From Pseudomonas sp. HMWF032 (lineage in GTDB: Bacteria > Pseudomonadota > Gammaproteobacteria > Pseudomonadales > Pseudomonadaceae): a DNA stretch of 64,000 bases. Positions 1 through 8,110 of the stretch are shown here, in pieces (the first letter of the stretch is position 1; each line of letters starts with the position of its first letter). The notes beneath the pieces were generated by a model. That model was given only the letters and a program-made list of their open reading frames with translations. It was not told the origin of the DNA and did not search any database. Made by a program: the position numbers and the translations under genes. The stretch covers positions 121,055 to 185,054 of the forward strand of contig NZ_QAIG01000007.1 of NCBI RefSeq assembly GCF_003060885.1, read 5' to 3'.

Positions 1-2
1 CC

Positions 3-668
3 ATGCTGTCACGCGGCATGGACCAGACAGTCTCAACGGTGACGAACAGCGGCAGTCAGCAGCGGCTAGTGACTGCCAACCTTGTGCACCTGCGCGGCAA
101 CTGTGATGTACGCGATGTAGAAGACCCACTGCACACTGTTAGCGCAGGTGGCACGCACCACGCACTGGCAACGGCCTTCCTGTCTCGGCAGTTTGGTGCA
201 AGCGTAGGCCAGGGCCTGGACGAACCTTCGCCGACGATCACCGCCGGCGGTGGCGGAAAGTCGGCGCTGGTTGAGCTGAAGCTTTCGCCGGATGCTGAAG
301 AGGGTGCGCTGCGCTGTGCAGCCTTCCTGATGAAGTACCACGGCATCGGCGAGAACGTGATCGGCATGGATGAGCCAGTCAGCACCGTGACCACCAAGGA
401 CCGGCTGGCCCTGGTCACAGTCTGGATCGGTGGCGACCCCTACGTCATTGTGGATATCTGCCTGCGGATGCTACAGCCGCATGAGCTGTACGCCGCGCAG
501 GGCTTCCCGCCCAGCTACATCATCACCCGCGGGCACGATGGTCGGAAGTTCACGAAGTCGGAGCAGGTGTTCATGTGCGGCAACAGCGTCAGCCCACCGC
601 CAATGGCTGCAATCGCAGCAGCCAACGACACCTGGTCACCGCAACCACGCCAAGCGCTGGCCGCATAA
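3..668 (+). CDS. Phage C5-cytosine DNA methyltransferase, C-terminal part
   Basis: The frame is open at the left edge, so this is the C-terminal 221 residues or more of a longer protein; the first Met here is probably internal. The last 70 residues carry the family's closing motifs: the LTxxE/Q-like block MLQPHELYAAQGFP (motif IX region) and GNSVSPPPMAAI (motif X, usually GNSVxPP). Upstream, in the variable target-recognition region, a short motif of the form D-x-P-x-x-T-(V/I)-(S/T) recurs four times, as often seen in phage Dcm-like enzymes. The product would methylate cytosine in phage or host DNA, perhaps to evade host restriction. The catalytic PCQ motif lies outside the window, so activity cannot be judged. 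Confidence 0.85.
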   Translation: MLSRGMDQTVSTVTNSGSQQRLVTANLVHLRGNCDVRDVEDPLHTVSAGGTHHALATAFLSRQFGASVGQGLDEPSPTITAGGGGKSALVELKLSPDAEEGALRCAAFLMKYHGIGENVIGMDEPVSTVTTKDRLALVTVWIGGDPYVIVDICLRMLQPHELYAAQGFPPSYIITRGHDGRKFTKSEQVFMCGNSVSPPPMAAIAAANDTWSPQPRQALAA

Positions 669-672
669 ACCA

Positions 673-731
673 CCACCCTACCCGCCCACTCCCTGCCTGA
701 TGCTCGGGCGGGAGGGTGGCAGGGGCATTTT
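673..731 (+). terminator. Hairpin terminator after the methyltransferase gene
   Basis: The arms at 673-687 and 706-719 are complementary over 14 pairs with one bulged A, and a short T run follows at 728-731. It lies between the convergent ends of the methyltransferase gene and the next leftward ORF. Confidence 0.5.
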
Positions 732-741
732 AGACGGCAAG

Positions 742-1215
742 CTAAGGCGTCGCGCGGTCATTGAAGATTGCTTGCATTTTCTCGCACCAGAGCCGGCGCT
801 TTTCGGGATCTTCCTCAGCAAAGGACTCAAGATCGCCCAACACTTCTTCGATCCTGCTTCTTGCTGGGCTTTGACCTTGCGCTAAAAAACTACTTCCGGC
901 TGTTATGTAAGCCGCTTCGGTTATTAGCTTGGTTACAGAGCGAAGGTTGTCGCGTATCTGCTCTGCCTCTTCCTTTGCATCCCTGGCCGACTGAACGTCG
1001 CGCTTAATTGATGCGACCCCAATCGAAAGCTCTGAAATGCTTTCAGGGCCAACGATTAATAAAACTGAAACCACAAGCCAAATTGCAGTAGTCGCAGCAA
1101 ATTCCGGCAAGGCAACGCACCCAAAAAAAAGCGCAATTGGCATACCAGCGCCTGCGGCAAATAAAAATGCATAGCCAAGGCTTCTAGAAACAAGCGTCCA
1201 AAATGTCTGCCTCAT
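742..1215 (-). CDS. Phage-encoded small membrane protein, unknown function
   Basis: A 157-residue protein with two hydrophobic segments in its first 65 residues (about 11-35 and 42-60). A charged, probably coiled-coil stretch follows (about 70-100, rich in Asp, Glu, Lys and Arg), then a hydrophilic tail. The ATG at 1215 is preferred over an upstream TTG because AGGGA lies seven bases before it. It is transcribed opposite to the neighbouring phage ORFs. No family is recognised. The layout (two membrane helices plus a cytoplasmic coil) would fit a superinfection-exclusion or lysogenic accessory protein, but that is only a guess from position. Confidence 0.55.
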   Translation of the reverse strand: MRQTFWTLVSRSLGYAFLFAAGAGMPIALFFGCVALPEFAATTAIWLVVSVLLIVGPESISELSIGVASIKRDVQSARDAKEEAEQIRDNLRSVTKLITEAAYITAGSSFLAQGQSPARSRIEEVLGDLESFAEEDPEKRRLWCEKMQAIFNDRATP

Positions 1216-1298
1216 AAGCAATCCCTTAATCCGGCCCCATGCCGGGCCTGAACAAATACCCCACTTCCAACTTTCACGCCACTGGCGAGGGATAAGTC

Positions 1299-1511
1299 AT
1301 GCCTGCAGTCCGACATAACCGTAAGCCAAAGCCACCACCAGCTGCCAAGTTTGCCGTTGTTCTCAACCCCGGCACCCTGTTTGAACAGGTCGATGTTTAC
1401 TGCGGAACACTTCAAAGCGCAGAAGCGTGGGCGAGAGAAACCAGAGAGCCAGGCCTTGAAGTTGACGTGATGAAAGTAATGCCAAACGGCTCACTGACCA
1501 CGGAGTTTTGA
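1299..1511 (+). CDS. Small phage protein, unknown function
   Basis: A 70-residue ORF with a basic, Pro-rich N-terminus and a compact acidic remainder. GAGGG lies seven bases before the ATG. Its TGA stop overlaps the ATG of the next ORF (TGATG), which suggests translational coupling. No family is recognised. It belongs to the run of small rightward ORFs that precede the excisionase, as is common in the early region of Pseudomonas prophages. Confidence 0.5.
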   Translation: MPAVRHNRKPKPPPAAKFAVVLNPGTLFEQVDVYCGTLQSAEAWARETREPGLEVDVMKVMPNGSLTTEF

Positions 1512-1603
1512 TGCATCAGCCCCGCCCCACCTTCTGCCGCACCACCCTCAAGCCTGTCATCGAATGCCGCTGCTTGCGGTGCAGGACCATCACGCCGGAG
1601 TAA
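1511..1603 (+). CDS. Very small Cys-rich phage ORF
   Basis: A 30-codon ORF whose ATG overlaps the previous stop (TGATG) and whose stop lies just before the next gene. The peptide has four cysteines, three of them close together as CRCLRC, hinting at metal binding. The tight packing between two probable genes is the main support. The size makes it uncertain, and no function can be given. Confidence 0.35.
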   Translation: MHQPRPTFCRTTLKPVIECRCLRCRTITPE

Positions 1604-1606
1604 CCC

Positions 1607-1888
1607 ATGAACTGCACAGCTTTCAAACCCGCAGAACGCAAACAACTGCGCAACATGGCCAAAGACTTGGTGCGCAAGCCAACCAGCGAGCCAATCAACA
1701 AGGTGATGTTCAACGAGGGCAAGCGCGATGCCGTGGATATCGTCAACGCCTGCAAGTCCCTGCTGCGTTCGCCGGTAGGCCGTGAATCGTTGATCAACAA
1801 ACTGCGGGCAGCCAGCAAAGGCCGCCCGCTAAGCATCGTAAAAGGCTTCGACCACATCATCACCATGATCGAAAACGCCCCGCTCTAA
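1607..1888 (+). CDS. Small phage protein, unknown function
   Basis: A 93-residue, mostly helical, basic protein with no membrane segment. CGGAG precedes the ATG at normal spacing. The sequence shows no motif that can be named. It sits in the same tight rightward run as its neighbours, three bases after the stop of the Cys-rich ORF. A DNA-binding or accessory role in the early phage region is possible from its basic character, but nothing in the sequence proves it. Confidence 0.55.
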   Translation: MNCTAFKPAERKQLRNMAKDLVRKPTSEPINKVMFNEGKRDAVDIVNACKSLLRSPVGRESLINKLRAASKGRPLSIVKGFDHIITMIENAPL

Positions 1889-1953
1889 CCCGCCAGCAAC
1901 CAACCACCGCCAACTAATCACAGCGCCGGCCATTCCGGCGCGGAGGAATCCCC

Positions 1954-2169
1954 ATGGCTGCCGCCGAAAAGCTTCAACCACTGATCAACCCGGCCGACTG
2001 GTTCCGGGGCAACCTCTTACCAGCTGTGTTCGGCATCACCAGTGAAGCCGCACGCAAGTACCGCGAGCGCGGTGTATGGCTGGAAGGAAAGCACTACCGT
2101 AAAGACCCCATGGGGCAGTATGTCTACAGCCGACCTGCAATTACTGATTGGATGGGGGGCAAGCCTTGA
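1954..2169 (+). CDS. Excisionase-like protein
   Basis: A 71-residue basic protein immediately upstream of and overlapping the integrase gene. The pattern DWFRxNLLPxxFGITSEAARKYR, followed by W-x-EGKHY and a terminal AI-DW, matches the small winged-helix excisionases found with this class of Pseudomonas integrases: the GITSEAARKYR stretch would be the recognition helix and the GKHYRK loop the wing. It would bind the attachment site and bias recombination towards excision. A strong GGAGGAA lies before the ATG. Its stop codon overlaps the integrase TTG start, so the two are probably translated together. Confidence 0.8.
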   Translation: MAAAEKLQPLINPADWFRGNLLPAVFGITSEAARKYRERGVWLEGKHYRKDPMGQYVYSRPAITDWMGGKP

Positions 2170-3419
2170 GCAAGGACAAGCTGCCGCGAGGGGTTGAAAG
2201 CCTCCCTCGCGGCGTTGAAATCAACGGTAATCAGCTGCGCATATCGTTCTATCTGCATGGCCAGCGCTGCCGCGAGCCAATTCCAGGCGTGTCGAACATC
2301 ACCAAGGCATCGATTGCCTATGCGGACAACAAGCGCCGCACGATCCTTGCCGAAATCAAGGAAGGTCGATTCGACTACGCGCAGCATTTCCCTGAGTCGG
2401 CCCGCTCGGCGATGTTCTCCGGCGTGGGTGGACCCGACACCAAGCGCACTGTGGCGGATGGTGTGAAGCGCTGGCTTGAGGTGCAGCGAGCAAAGAAGGC
2501 GAAGAGCACCTACGACAACTACGCCAGCAAGGCAAAGCACGTCATAGAGTGGGCTGGACCTCGCCGCATCGTCGACACAGGCAAGACCGATCTGGAGCTA
2601 TTCCAGGCCAAGCTGCTTAAGGCAGGGTTCGCGCCAAAGACTGTGAACGACATTTTCACCGTAGTGCGCGGCGTGTGGGGTGATGCTTTTCAAGACGGGA
2701 TACTGCGCACCAACCCACTTGATCGCGTAAGCAACATTGAGCGCGACAGTGATGCAGAGTTCGCCAACCCGTTCAGCCGTGATGAAATCGACCTCATAGC
2801 CGCTGGTGATCCTGGGCGCATGGCTGATGTGCGCATGATCCTGTTCAACTGCTGGGCAGGCCTTTCGCTGTCGGAAATCATCGCACTGGCAGTAGAGGAC
2901 GTTGATGTTGCAGCGGGTGGCGTGCACGTGCGTCGCGCCCGCGTTGGTGCTGAGTACAAGGTGCCAAAGGAGCGGTCACGCATTCGCTTCGTCGAACTGA
3001 TAGCACCGGCCATGGGCCTGCTGCGGCAGATCCTGGTGGACGCCGAGTCATACCCGGCAGCAACCATCGAAATCATTCAGCGTGACAACGTGAGCCGCAA
3101 GAAAGAGCGGGTAACCCTGCTGTTTCGCAATGCTGTAAGCGGAGTTGCATGGAGTGGGCAGAACGTCAGCGAGTGGTTTACCGCTCACTTGAAGCGCAGC
3201 GGCGTACCCCACCGAGGGCCAAACCAGTGTCGGCACACCTTTGCCAGCCAGGCAATTTCGAGCTACGTGCCGCTGGAATGGGTGGCGCGGCAGCTTGGGC
3301 ATGCCGACACGACAATGGTGAAGAAGCACTATGCGCGATGGATACCCACCAACACGAAGAGCATGGCCGGCATCGTTTCAGAAATGATGGGGTTTGCTGC
3401 GGACTCTGGCGGTCAATAA
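2166..3419 (+). CDS. int: Tyrosine-family phage integrase
   Basis: About 417 residues. An N-terminal arm-type DNA-binding domain (about 1-75) precedes a core-binding domain (about 80-180) and the catalytic domain. The C-terminus shows RHTFAS with Arg at about 356 and LGHADTTMVKKHYARW with the nucleophile Tyr at about 389; a Lys in VPKERSR fits the beta-hairpin lysine. Unusually, the box I position that normally reads GLRxSE is GLSLSE here (Ser234), and the His of HxxR is Asn (NQCR). The TTG at 2166 is chosen because it overlaps the excisionase stop and has a G-run before it; an in-frame TTG at 2148 is the alternative. It would integrate the element at tRNA-Ser. Confidence 0.9.
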   Translation: MSKDKLPRGVESLPRGVEINGNQLRISFYLHGQRCREPIPGVSNITKASIAYADNKRRTILAEIKEGRFDYAQHFPESARSAMFSGVGGPDTKRTVADGVKRWLEVQRAKKAKSTYDNYASKAKHVIEWAGPRRIVDTGKTDLELFQAKLLKAGFAPKTVNDIFTVVRGVWGDAFQDGILRTNPLDRVSNIERDSDAEFANPFSRDEIDLIAAGDPGRMADVRMILFNCWAGLSLSEIIALAVEDVDVAAGGVHVRRARVGAEYKVPKERSRIRFVELIAPAMGLLRQILVDAESYPAATIEIIQRDNVSRKKERVTLLFRNAVSGVAWSGQNVSEWFTAHLKRSGVPHRGPNQCRHTFASQAISSYVPLEWVARQLGHADTTMVKKHYARWIPTNTKSMAGIVSEMMGFAADSGGQ

Positions 3420-3473
3420 CGGACTGCAAAACGCTGATTTGGTCCGAATTTAGTCCTAATCTTTACGCCAGAA

Positions 3474-3513
3474 ATGAAAAAGCCCCTGAAATGTCTAATC
3501 ATTTCAAGGGCTT
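3474..3513 (-). terminator. Terminator downstream of tRNA-Ser
   Basis: Arms AAGCCCCTGAAATG (3480-3493) and CATTTCAAGGGCTT (3500-3513) pair with one G-T, followed on the minus strand by a T-rich tail at 3474-3480. It would end the tRNA-Ser transcript and, without a T tail on that side, might also stop integrase transcription. Confidence 0.7.
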
Positions 3514-3528
3514 AAGCGTGTTTCGATA

Positions 3529-3618
3529 TGGCGGGAAGATAGGGATTTGAACCCTAGGTACCATCGCTGATACAACGGATTTCGAATCCGTCCCGTTCGG
3601 CCACTCCGGCATCTTCCC
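3529..3618 (-). tRNA. tRNA-Ser (anticodon CGA)
   Basis: A 90-base gene with acceptor stem GGGAAGA/TCTTCCC, discriminator G and encoded CCA. The anticodon arm ACGGA-TTCGAAA-TCCGT has CGA in the loop. The long variable arm and the TPsiC loop GGTTCAAATCC are typical of serine tRNAs. Its 3' end faces the integrase gene and is the likely attachment site of the element at the left. Confidence 0.97.
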
Positions 3619-3756
3619 GTGGCGGCGCGCATGATAACAGCTGAAGTGCGTTTGGCGAACCCCAGTTTTGAAATTTTTCACATACTTTCAGATGCTTGCG
3701 ATCAAAGGCGATGACCAGCGGCACATTCTGGCGGGTGGAGGCTAAACAATCGCCCA

Positions 3757-3781
3757 CAAAAAGGGGCGCCGTAGCACCCCT
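3757..3781 (-). terminator. Terminator after purC
   Basis: On the minus strand AGGGGTGC and GCGCCCCT form an eight-pair stem (one G-T) with a four-base loop, followed by TTTTTG. It lies 33 bases past the purC stop. Confidence 0.8.
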
Positions 3782-3813
3782 CTGTATCGCGCTTACGCGC
3801 GCATTGCTGCGAC

Positions 3814-4683
3814 TTAGACGGTCAGGCGCGTCAGGGCTTCGCGGTATTTGTCGGCGGTTTTCTGCGCGACGTCGGCAGGCACTGCTGGTGCTGGTGGTTC
3901 TTTGTTCCAGCCGGTGGATTCCAGCCAGTCACGCACAAACTGTTTGTCGAAGCTTGGCGGATTCTTGCCTTCTGCATAGCTGTCTGCCGGCCAGAAACGG
4001 CTGGAGTCTGGCGTCAGGGCTTCGTCCATCAGAGTTAGGGTGCCGTCTTCGTCCAGGCCGAATTCGAACTTGGTGTCGGCGATGATGATGCCGCGCGTGG
4101 CTGCGTATTCAACCGCTGCGCTGTACAGGGCAATCGAGGTGTCGCGCACTTTGGCGGCCAGCTCGGCGCCGATGATCGCTTCGCATTGCTCGAAACTGAT
4201 GTTCTCGTCGTGGTCGCCCACGGCGGCCTTGGTGGAGGGGGTGAAGATCGGCTGCGGCAGTTTGGCCGCTTCTTTGAGGCCCGCAGGCAGTTGAATGCCG
4301 CAGACGGTGCCGCTCTTTTGATATTCCTTCCAACCGGAGCCAACGATGTAGCCACGAACGATGGCCTCTACCGCGACCGGCTTAAGACGCTTGGCGACGA
4401 CTGCGCGGCCTTCCACCAGAGGCAGTTCGGCGGCGGGGACGATGTCTTCAACCTTGTCGCCGGTGAAGTGGTTGGGCACCAAATCCTTGAGTTTGTCGAA
4501 CCAGAAGTTGGAGATGGCGGTGAGGATCTTGCCCTTTTCCGGAATCGGCTCGCTGAGGATCACGTCGAATGCCGAAAGGCGGTCGGTGGCGACCATCAGC
4601 ATGCGTTTGTCGTCGATCTCGTAAAGATCACGGACTTTGCCCGAATAGATTTTCTTCAGGCTCAGGGTAGTGGCTGTGCTCAT
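3814..4683 (-). CDS. purC: SAICAR synthetase (purine synthesis), long type
   Basis: Ligates aspartate to CAIR with ATP to form SAICAR in de novo purine synthesis, in the cytoplasm. The 289-residue protein has the family blocks GKVRDLYE near the N-terminus, [39 protein letters not shown] and [15 protein letters not shown]. These and the length match the long form of betaproteobacteria and yeast; the enzyme of P. aeruginosa and E. coli is about 236 residues and reads differently (recalled from memory). The ATG at 4683 follows AAGGCGGA; an upstream in-frame start at 4710 lacks support. It follows bamC but is separated from it by a strong hairpin terminator, so it may have its own promoter. Confidence 0.95.
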   Translation of the reverse strand: MSTATTLSLKKIYSGKVRDLYEIDDKRMLMVATDRLSAFDVILSEPIPEKGKILTAISNFWFDKLKDLVPNHFTGDKVEDIVPAAELPLVEGRAVVAKRLKPVAVEAIVRGYIVGSGWKEYQKSGTVCGIQLPAGLKEAAKLPQPIFTPSTKAAVGDHDENISFEQCEAIIGAELAAKVRDTSIALYSAAVEYAATRGIIIADTKFEFGLDEDGTLTLMDEALTPDSSRFWPADSYAEGKNPPSFDKQFVRDWLESTGWNKEPPAPAVPADVAQKTADKYREALTRLTV

Positions 4684-4704
4684 GTCGGAATTTCCGCCTT
4701 TGGT

Positions 4705-4738
4705 AAACAAAACAGGCGAAACCCGCCGGGTTTCGCCT
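4705..4738 (-). terminator. Terminator between bamC and purC
   Basis: Arms AGGCGAAACCC (4714-4724) and GGGTTTCGCCT (4728-4738) are perfectly complementary with a three-base loop, followed on the minus strand by GTTTTGTTT. It would end the dapA-bamC transcript before purC. Confidence 0.8.
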
Positions 4739-4770
4739 ATTGGTAGTGCCGGTGCAGCAGTTGCCTGCTG

Positions 4771-5889
4771 TCAGCCAAGGTTTTCCTGGATCAGGTCCAG
4801 CACCTTGCGCGCCACGTCGGCGGGAGCAATGGTGTTGAGGTCTTTTTCCACGGTGACCTGCACGCTGTCGCCAACAGCAGTCAGGCGTACCTGATAGCGC
4901 TCGGCACGGGCGTCGATCTCTTCCTTGCTCGGCGCGCTGCCAAACACGCTACCGAAGAAGCCAGGCTTGTCGTCCGGCTTCTGCGCACGCTCGGCCAGGT
5001 TGATGTAGTACACACCCAGGCTGCGGTTGATGTCGTCGATACGGACATCCGCCATTTCCAGTGAGCGCCCAACGCCGGACCAGGCGCGGTCGAAATCAGC
5101 ACCCAGGCTCAACACCGGGTTGCCGTTGCCGTCTTCAGACAAGCTAACGCGGTTCGGTGCGTCGTAATCACGAGCAGCCAGCAAGGAGACCGAACCACCC
5201 TGCTCGGCGCTGCGCGCCAGGGTCACGAGCATTTCATCGAGCAGCGCGGCATCCAGGCTTGGGTTGCTGCTGCGGTTGGTGAACGCGACATCGGCAGTGC
5301 TGCCAGCTGGACGCTCGGCGCTGACCACGAAGATTTCGCTGGTATTGCGCTGCACACCCGGTTCGATACGCACCCGCACACGGGTTTCGGCATCCGGATT
5401 TACGCCAGATACACGGCTGCTCAGACGACGCGCCATGGATTCGGACAGTGCATCAAAACGCTGCCAAGCGGTGCTGAACTCGCCAGTCTGCGGACGCTCT
5501 TCTGCAATCTGGAAGCCGTTGTCAGCAAAGAACTGACGCGCCACAGGCCAGACTTCGGCCGGTACGCGCTGCGCCACAACCCAGCGCGACTCGCCGCTCT
5601 TCTGCAGACTGAACTCGCTGGCATCACCGGTCACAGCCAGGGCTTGCGGGCGCGGCACGATAAATTCGCCGGTATCGGTGGTGGTGGCAACCTGCTGCGG
5701 CACGGGCAACAGTGGGTCGATACGCTTGGCGTCGACGTTTGGCGGCATTTGCATCGTGGCCGTCTGACGGGCTTCGAGGTAGTCGCTACCACGGTCACGG
5801 AAATAGCCGTTTTCGCCATAGATCCAGCCGCAACCACTGGTACCAGCGATGATCAGGGCCAGGGTGGAGAGTCCGGTGAGTCGCTTCAT
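4771..5889 (-). CDS. bamC: Outer membrane assembly lipoprotein BamC
   Basis: Lipoprotein subunit of the BAM complex that inserts beta-barrel proteins into the outer membrane. It has a lipoprotein signal peptide with the lipobox ending in GTSGC, so Cys20 would be lipidated. An unstructured N-terminal segment containing YGENGYFRDRGSDYLEA follows (the part that contacts BamD in E. coli), then two mixed alpha/beta domains. The 372-residue length is normal for Pseudomonas. It lies 17 bases after dapA on the same strand, the conserved dapA-bamC order. Confidence 0.93.
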   Translation of the reverse strand: MKRLTGLSTLALIIAGTSGCGWIYGENGYFRDRGSDYLEARQTATMQMPPNVDAKRIDPLLPVPQQVATTTDTGEFIVPRPQALAVTGDASEFSLQKSGESRWVVAQRVPAEVWPVARQFFADNGFQIAEERPQTGEFSTAWQRFDALSESMARRLSSRVSGVNPDAETRVRVRIEPGVQRNTSEIFVVSAERPAGSTADVAFTNRSSNPSLDAALLDEMLVTLARSAEQGGSVSLLAARDYDAPNRVSLSEDGNGNPVLSLGADFDRAWSGVGRSLEMADVRIDDINRSLGVYYINLAERAQKPDDKPGFFGSVFGSAPSKEEIDARAERYQVRLTAVGDSVQVTVEKDLNTIAPADVARKVLDLIQENLG

Positions 5890-5906
5890 GCGCAGTAATT
5901 CCTCAA

Positions 5907-6785
5907 TTAAACCAATACGCCGGACTGGCGCAGGGCCTGACGCAGCGGTTCATGACAACGTGGGCTGAGCCAGGTCAGTGGCAGACGAATACCGTCTGGC
6001 ATCAAACCCATTTCATGCAGAGCCCATTTCACCGGAATCGGGTTGGATTCGATAAACAGCGCCTTGTGCAGCGGCATCAGACGATCATTGATGGCGCGCG
6101 CGATGGCGGCTTCACCACGCATGGCTGCGGCGCACAGATCACTCATCGCACGCGGGGCGACGTTGGCGGTTACCGAGATATTGCCCTTGCCGCCCATCAG
6201 CATCAGTTCAACGGCAGTGGCGTCGTCACCGGAATAGACCAGGAAATCCTTGCTCACACGATCCAGTACTTCCTGGCCGCGTTGCAGGTCGCCAGTGGCT
6301 TCCTTGATACCGATGATGTTGTCGATCTTGGCCAGACGCTCAACCGTCTCCGGCAGCATGTCGCAGACGGTACGGCCTGGCACGTTGTAGAGAATCTGTG
6401 GGATGGCCACCGACTCGGCGATGTGGCGGAAGTGCAGGTACAGGCCTTCCTGGGTCGGCTTGTTGTAATACGGGGTCACCAGCAGGCAGGCATCGGCACC
6501 AACCTCTTTGGCAGCGCGGGTCAGTTCGACCGACTCGCGGGTGGAGTTGCCACCAGTACCGGCGATAACGGGGATGCGCCCGGCAACCTGATCGACCACG
6601 CGCCGGATCACTTCTACGTGTTCACCCACGTCAAGCGTGGCGGACTCACCCGTGGTGCCGACCGCGACGATGGCGTTGGTGCCCTCTTGCAGGTGGAAAT
6701 CCACCAGTTTGCTCAGGCCGTCCCAATCAAGACCGCCTTGCGCATCCATGGGCGTAACCAGTGCCACCATACTGCCCGCAATCAT
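5907..6785 (-). CDS. dapA: 4-hydroxy-tetrahydrodipicolinate synthase
   Basis: Condenses pyruvate with aspartate semialdehyde, the first committed step of lysine and diaminopimelate synthesis, in the cytoplasm. The 292-residue TIM barrel has GTTGESATL (substrate-binding Thr pair), [20 protein letters not shown] (Tyr at about 133) and [10 protein letters not shown] with the Schiff-base Lys at about 161. The ATG at 6785 is chosen over an upstream extension because [13 protein letters not shown] is the normal start of the family and AGGAG precedes it. First gene of dapA-bamC, divergent from gcvR across about 225 bases. Confidence 0.97.
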   Translation of the reverse strand: MIAGSMVALVTPMDAQGGLDWDGLSKLVDFHLQEGTNAIVAVGTTGESATLDVGEHVEVIRRVVDQVAGRIPVIAGTGGNSTRESVELTRAAKEVGADACLLVTPYYNKPTQEGLYLHFRHIAESVAIPQILYNVPGRTVCDMLPETVERLAKIDNIIGIKEATGDLQRGQEVLDRVSKDFLVYSGDDATAVELMLMGGKGNISVTANVAPRAMSDLCAAAMRGEAAIARAINDRLMPLHKALFIESNPIPVKWALHEMGLMPDGIRLPLTWLSPRCHEPLRQALRQSGVLV

Positions 6786-7011
6786 GCAACCGCTCCTGCC
6801 GGAAAAAGAGAGCCGTAATGGTACTGGGGCCACCTGCCTTGCACAAGCGAAGTCCCGAGGCAACGCGTATACAATCTTTATCAGACAAACGCGGCAGATT
6901 CCTCATCACCAAGCCCCGCCGGCATTCCCCTTAGCGGTGCTTTTCGCTACCCTTCCGGCTTTGATCGACACTGTGCAAGCAGGTCGACCGCTTATCGTTT
7001 AGGAAGGCTGC

Positions 7012-7569
7012 ATGTCCACCCCCCCAGTTCGCGAACAATTTCTGCTTATCAGCGCCCTTGGCCCCAATGCCATGGAGCTGACCAATGTGCTCTGCCGTAC
7101 CAGTCACGAGAACCGTTGCGCCGTGGTCAGCACTCGCCTGAGCCGACACGGCGAGTACAGCGCGTTGGTCTTGCAGATATCCGGCAGCTGGGACGCACTG
7201 GCGCGCCTGGAATCGAGCCTGCCGGCACTGGCCAAGAAACACAGCTTCTCGGTCAACGTGATCCGCAGTTCCGCCTCGGATAGCCGCCCGCAGGCTCTGC
7301 CCTATGTGGCGTATGTCAGCTCGGCCTACCGTCCGGACATTCTCAACGAACTGTGCCAGTTCTTTATCGACCACCACGTCGAACTGGAGAACCTTACCTG
7401 TGACACCTACCTGGCCCCACAGACCGGCGGCACCATGCTCAACGCTACCCTGACTGTGACCCTGCCAGCCGGGACGCAGATCAGCTGGTTGCGCGATCAG
7501 TTTCTCGACTTCGCCGATGCGCTGAACCTCGATGCGTTGATTGAGCCCTGGCGTCCACAGAACCCATAA
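7012..7569 (+). CDS. gcvR: Glycine cleavage system regulator, ACT-domain protein
   Basis: A 185-residue protein made of two ACT-like domains (about 9-85 and 98-175), with no DNA-binding domain. This is the GcvR type, which in E. coli binds the activator GcvA to repress glycine cleavage genes. The N-terminal EQFLLISALGPN and the second repeat PYVAYVSSAYRPDIL fit the two ACT starts. In Pseudomonas this gene lies between dapA and bcp, as here. It is followed by bcp after 11 bases, so the two are probably one transcript. The exact regulatory role in Pseudomonas is inferred. Confidence 0.85.
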   Translation: MSTPPVREQFLLISALGPNAMELTNVLCRTSHENRCAVVSTRLSRHGEYSALVLQISGSWDALARLESSLPALAKKHSFSVNVIRSSASDSRPQALPYVAYVSSAYRPDILNELCQFFIDHHVELENLTCDTYLAPQTGGTMLNATLTVTLPAGTQISWLRDQFLDFADALNLDALIEPWRPQNP

Positions 7570-7580
7570 AGGAGCAGTAG

Positions 7581-8057
7581 ATGATGGCTGTTGCACTCGA
7601 CACCCCGGTTGCAGATTTCCAGGCAGAAGCCACCAGCGGTCAGACCGTCCAACTGTCCGCACTCAAAGGCCAGCAAGTGGTGATCTACTTCTACCCGAAG
7701 GACAGCACGCCAGGCTGCACCACCGAAGGTCAGGGATTTCGTGACCACTACCCGGCGTTTCAGGCTGCCAACACCCTGGTGTTTGGTGTATCCAGAGACA
7801 GCCTTAAGTCCCATGAGAACTTCAAGTGCAAACAGGCGTTTCCCTTCGAGCTGATCTCCGACAAGGACGAGGCCGTGTGCCAACTGTTCGATGTGATCAA
7901 ACTGAAGAAGCTCTATGGCAAGGAGTACCTGGGCGTTGACCGCAGCACCTTCCTGATCGACAAAGACGGCGTATTGCGTCAGGAATGGCGAGCCGTCAAA
8001 GTGCCCGGCCATGTAGAGGCCGTGCTGGCCGCTGCCCAGGCACTGCACAAGGCCTGA
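7581..8057 (+). CDS. bcp: Thiol peroxidase of the Bcp/PrxQ family
   Basis: Peroxiredoxin that reduces hydrogen peroxide and organic hydroperoxides using thioredoxin, in the cytoplasm. The peroxidatic Cys is Cys46 in DSTPGCTTEG. The position five residues later, where E. coli Bcp has its resolving Cys, is Gln. Cys83 in FKCKQAF instead lies where the helix-alpha-3 resolving Cys occurs in PrxQ enzymes such as that of Xylella, so a two-Cys mechanism through Cys83 is likely. The 158-residue length is normal. Two adjacent ATG codons are possible starts, both served by GGAG. A strong terminator follows. Confidence 0.94.
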   Translation: MMAVALDTPVADFQAEATSGQTVQLSALKGQQVVIYFYPKDSTPGCTTEGQGFRDHYPAFQAANTLVFGVSRDSLKSHENFKCKQAFPFELISDKDEAVCQLFDVIKLKKLYGKEYLGVDRSTFLIDKDGVLRQEWRAVKVPGHVEAVLAAAQALHKA

Positions 8058-8070
8058 CAGTCACCAAACT

Positions 8071-8099
8071 AAAAAGCCGGTCACTCGACCGGCTTTTTT
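8071..8099. terminator. Bidirectional terminator
   Basis: AAAAAGCCGGTC and GACCGGCTTTTTT form a 12-pair stem with a four-base loop, flanked by an A run and a T run. It serves both convergent genes, bcp and the permease at 8111-9175. Confidence 0.9.
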
Positions 8100-8110
8100 C
8101 TGCCTGCAAT

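Larger units (their letters stand above)
1..3528. mobile_element. Right end of a prophage or integrative element
   Basis: This stretch holds phage-type genes: the end of a C5-cytosine methyltransferase, four small ORFs of unknown function, an excisionase-like protein and a tyrosine integrase. The integrase is the last gene, and its 3' end faces the 3' end of tRNA-Ser at 3529-3618, the usual arrangement for an element integrated into the 3' part of a tRNA gene. Housekeeping genes (purC, bamC, dapA) begin just beyond the tRNA. The other end lies outside the window, so the duplicated attachment core cannot be compared and the exact border is inferred. Confidence 0.8.

Noticed and set aside
3554..3757. 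Short ORFs over tRNA-Ser
   Set aside because: They overlap the tRNA gene on either frame and have no coding features.
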